Assembly (NCBI GenBank): GCA_037576195.1
Contig: CM075103.1
Location: 27,178,723 to 27,242,722 of the forward strand
DNA: 64,000 bases
DNA from: Phytoseiulus persimilis
Taxonomy: Eukaryota; Arthropoda; Arachnida; Mesostigmata; Phytoseiidae
Reading direction: 5' to 3'
In this document: positions 62,350 to 64,000 of the stretch, in pieces
Numbering within the stretch: position 1 is the stretch's first letter
Layout: every line of letters starts with the position of its first letter
Position numbers and translations under genes: made by a program
Notes under the pieces: generated by a model
What the model saw: only the letters and a program-made list of their open reading frames with translations
The model's database searches: none
Told to the model about the DNA's origin: nothing

Positions 62350-63168
62350 GCTGAGCGAAGAATAGAACTTCTTCAACGGTTTTTCATGCAAGATTTCGAA
62401 GAGGAAACGTCCTCAGTTTGTGACGACCGCGTTTTGTAGAGTCTCGAGGACGAAAGAAGAGACGGATTTAAATTGATGAATTCTCCGTCAAGCACTGGAA
62501 GCTCAATCGCTGTCAGATATTCCATCAACTCGTATGTTCTGGGAGAGCTTCATCGTGCTGCCTTAGGTTTCGCAACCCGGGAACAATGAGCCCGAGCGCC
62601 TAGAGAGCCACTCGTGATCTTATAAGAAGGATAGATACATTTTTGGCGAAAATCCAGTTTCGAGTTACGCTTTCTATGTTTTCCGCTCAATTGGATCGTC
62701 CGCCTAATCGAATCAGGATGGTCTGGTCCCGATGTGTACCGATGAAGCAGAGTACACTGTTTAGGTATGTGGGCATATTATTCACTCAAAGAGTCATTGT
62801 TCGAGTGCCTCTAGAGCAGAAGTTTGCGGATGAATAGGAGGAAACACCCATTTTCCGAGAATGTGCGAAGAGGTGGAATATTTCTTGCAGCAGAAGCTCG
62901 CCCAAGCCGGGAGACGTTACCGGAGTGATCCGAAAGACTGACAGCTGGAACTGATTTTCGAGGCCTTCTACAGTTTCTAGATGGGAGAACTCTGATCTCG
63001 GCGAGGATGGGAAAACACGAATAAGAAGAAGTCAAAGAAGGGTATTGCGGCGCGCTAGCTGTCGTCGTCGAGCTCCGTCAATGTGCGCATTCGACTCGAG
63101 GTCAGGAGTTTGCTCGAACAAGCCGCCGTTCACAATGTACAACCACGAGGGTGATTCTTTCCGCGTAG
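62350..63168. other. No recognisable gene
   Basis: I see only short, conflicting frames and no repeat of note. Confidence 0.4.
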
Positions 63169-63522
63169 GTTGTGTGTGACAAGAAAGTTCTCGGAAGAAT
63201 GATCGACTCTTTCTGCAAAAGAAAGGTTCTATTGACCATGGATTCGATGCTCGGAGAGAGATTGGTAGAAAATTCTTACAAGTATGATGCAAATGCCACA
63301 CAGGGGTTTGCATACTGCTGCAGTGGAGAAAATGGGGGTCGGTCGCCCGGGCCGCGGCTCCTCTTGGTATCGTTCCTCGTGCTGATATTCGGAATGGCAT
63401 GGGGTTTGCTGATTTTCGAAGCAGTTGCCACAGAATTCGAGGAGGGCAGCGAAATCTCAGTGAGCCCAAAACCGAGCCCTGAGTCACTTGACCTGGCTCC
63501 GAGGATCGGCTGGCGATATTAG
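63169..63522 (+). CDS. Possible membrane-protein exon, unrecognised
   Basis: An open frame of about 118 codons follows an acceptor-like CGCGTAG and ends at TAG 63520-63522. It contains one clear hydrophobic stretch (RLLLVSFLVLIFGMAWGLLI) between a Cys/Gly/Asn-rich segment (GFAYCCSGENGG) and an acidic, Pro/Ser-rich tail ending RIGWRY. That layout would fit the last exon of a single-pass membrane protein. No family is recognised and no upstream exon is connected. A minus-strand frame (63519-63848) meets it tail to tail. Confidence 0.28.
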   Translation, partial: VVCDKKVLGRMIDSFCKRKVLLTMDSMLGERLVENSYKYDANATQGFAYCCSGENGGRSPGPRLLLVSFLVLIFGMAWGLLIFEAVATEFEEGSEISVSPKPSPESLDLAPRIGWRY

Positions 63523-64000
63523 TGCGGGCGGCCTGTCACATTAAACTCAGAGCTTAGGATATTGAGCAGGGAGAGAGCTCGAAGATTCTCGACGAAGTTT
63601 GGAAGCGGATCTCTAATGTCTTCTGATTCCATTACGTTAACGACTAGGTACCATCCGAGTCCGGTCTTGTCGGCGAGGCTCTCGCTGCCCTCAGGACGAT
63701 TGCCCTCAGGAGCGTCGCCATCCCTTGACGAGCACGCAGCTCGACAGGTTCCGCATCTTCCTATGTTTGATTTATGTGTGAGTCGCTTTGTTGACCAAAC
63801 AGAGATATTCGCAGCTGAGGCTGAATAGACGACAACTATTTCAGTCACTGTGGCTCACGAGCGGTCGATCACGGTCCAACCCGGCCCTGAACGAAAGAGT
63901 TCCCTGCTAGCTTCAGTGATATCCCGTCGTTAGTTGACTCCCCTGTCCATTTACGGTGACGATCAATGAAATAGAGCCGCTTTCGGCGATCGAAACTCGT
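63523..64000. other. Unresolved right edge
   Basis: A minus-strand open frame (63848-63519) reads CGTCRAACSSRD, then LGWYLVVNVMESEDIRDPL, FVENLRALSLLNILSS. It is protein-like but unassigned, and it could be the last exon of a gene entering from the right. The rest shows nothing. Confidence 0.25.

Overview
This window is nuclear DNA of an animal, almost certainly an arthropod. Its genes have introns of about 120 to 600 bases with ordinary GT-AG borders and one GC-AG border. The recognisable proteins are animal families. Secreted thyroglobulin type-1 proteins and a non-LTR retrotransposon tail of the kind common in tick and mite genomes point to an acarine. The roughly 50% GC content and compact genes would suit a predatory (mesostigmatan) mite. 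The group is inferred; the species is not identified. There are no operons, ribosome binding sites or CRISPR arrays.

Layout. Positions 1-12325 hold no recognised gene, only one exon-like fragment near 2.3 kb and several simple repeats. At 12326-12972 (+) is the last coding exon of a ZIC/odd-paired zinc-finger transcription factor. Its earlier exons are not in the window, so part or all of the 12 kb upstream is probably one large intron. From 13 to 27.8 kb follow its 3' UTR and a gene-poor stretch of the kind that often surrounds developmental regulators. At 27.9-32.7 kb (-) is a complete Aquarius gene (AQR, the intron-binding spliceosomal helicase) in five exons. Head to head with it, at 34.25-37.33 kb (+), is a complete ABHD16A lipase gene in seven exons. 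At 39.8-41.8 kb (+) is a seven-finger C2H2 zinc-finger gene in four exons. At 46.2-47.6 kb (-) is a small BEN-domain gene.

From 43 kb onward the DNA is richer in repeats. It has an inverted repeat at 43.8-44.0 kb, one minisatellite family at two places (44.2 and 51.0 kb) and a 926-bp foldback element with arms of about 340 bp at 51.5-52.5 kb. A complete two-domain thyropin gene lies at 56.6-57.6 kb (+), with a decayed tandem relative about 3 kb further on. A 5'-truncated non-LTR retrotransposon occupies 61.3-62.35 kb (+). The last 1.6 kb holds only weak gene candidates.

The genes do not form a pathway. The housekeeping genes (AQR, ABHD16A) sit together in the middle, the regulatory genes (ZIC, C2H2, BEN) flank them, and the right end is a zone of duplication and transposition. 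Exon borders were set by eye from splice consensus, reading-frame continuity and remembered family sequences. No transcript or database evidence was available.
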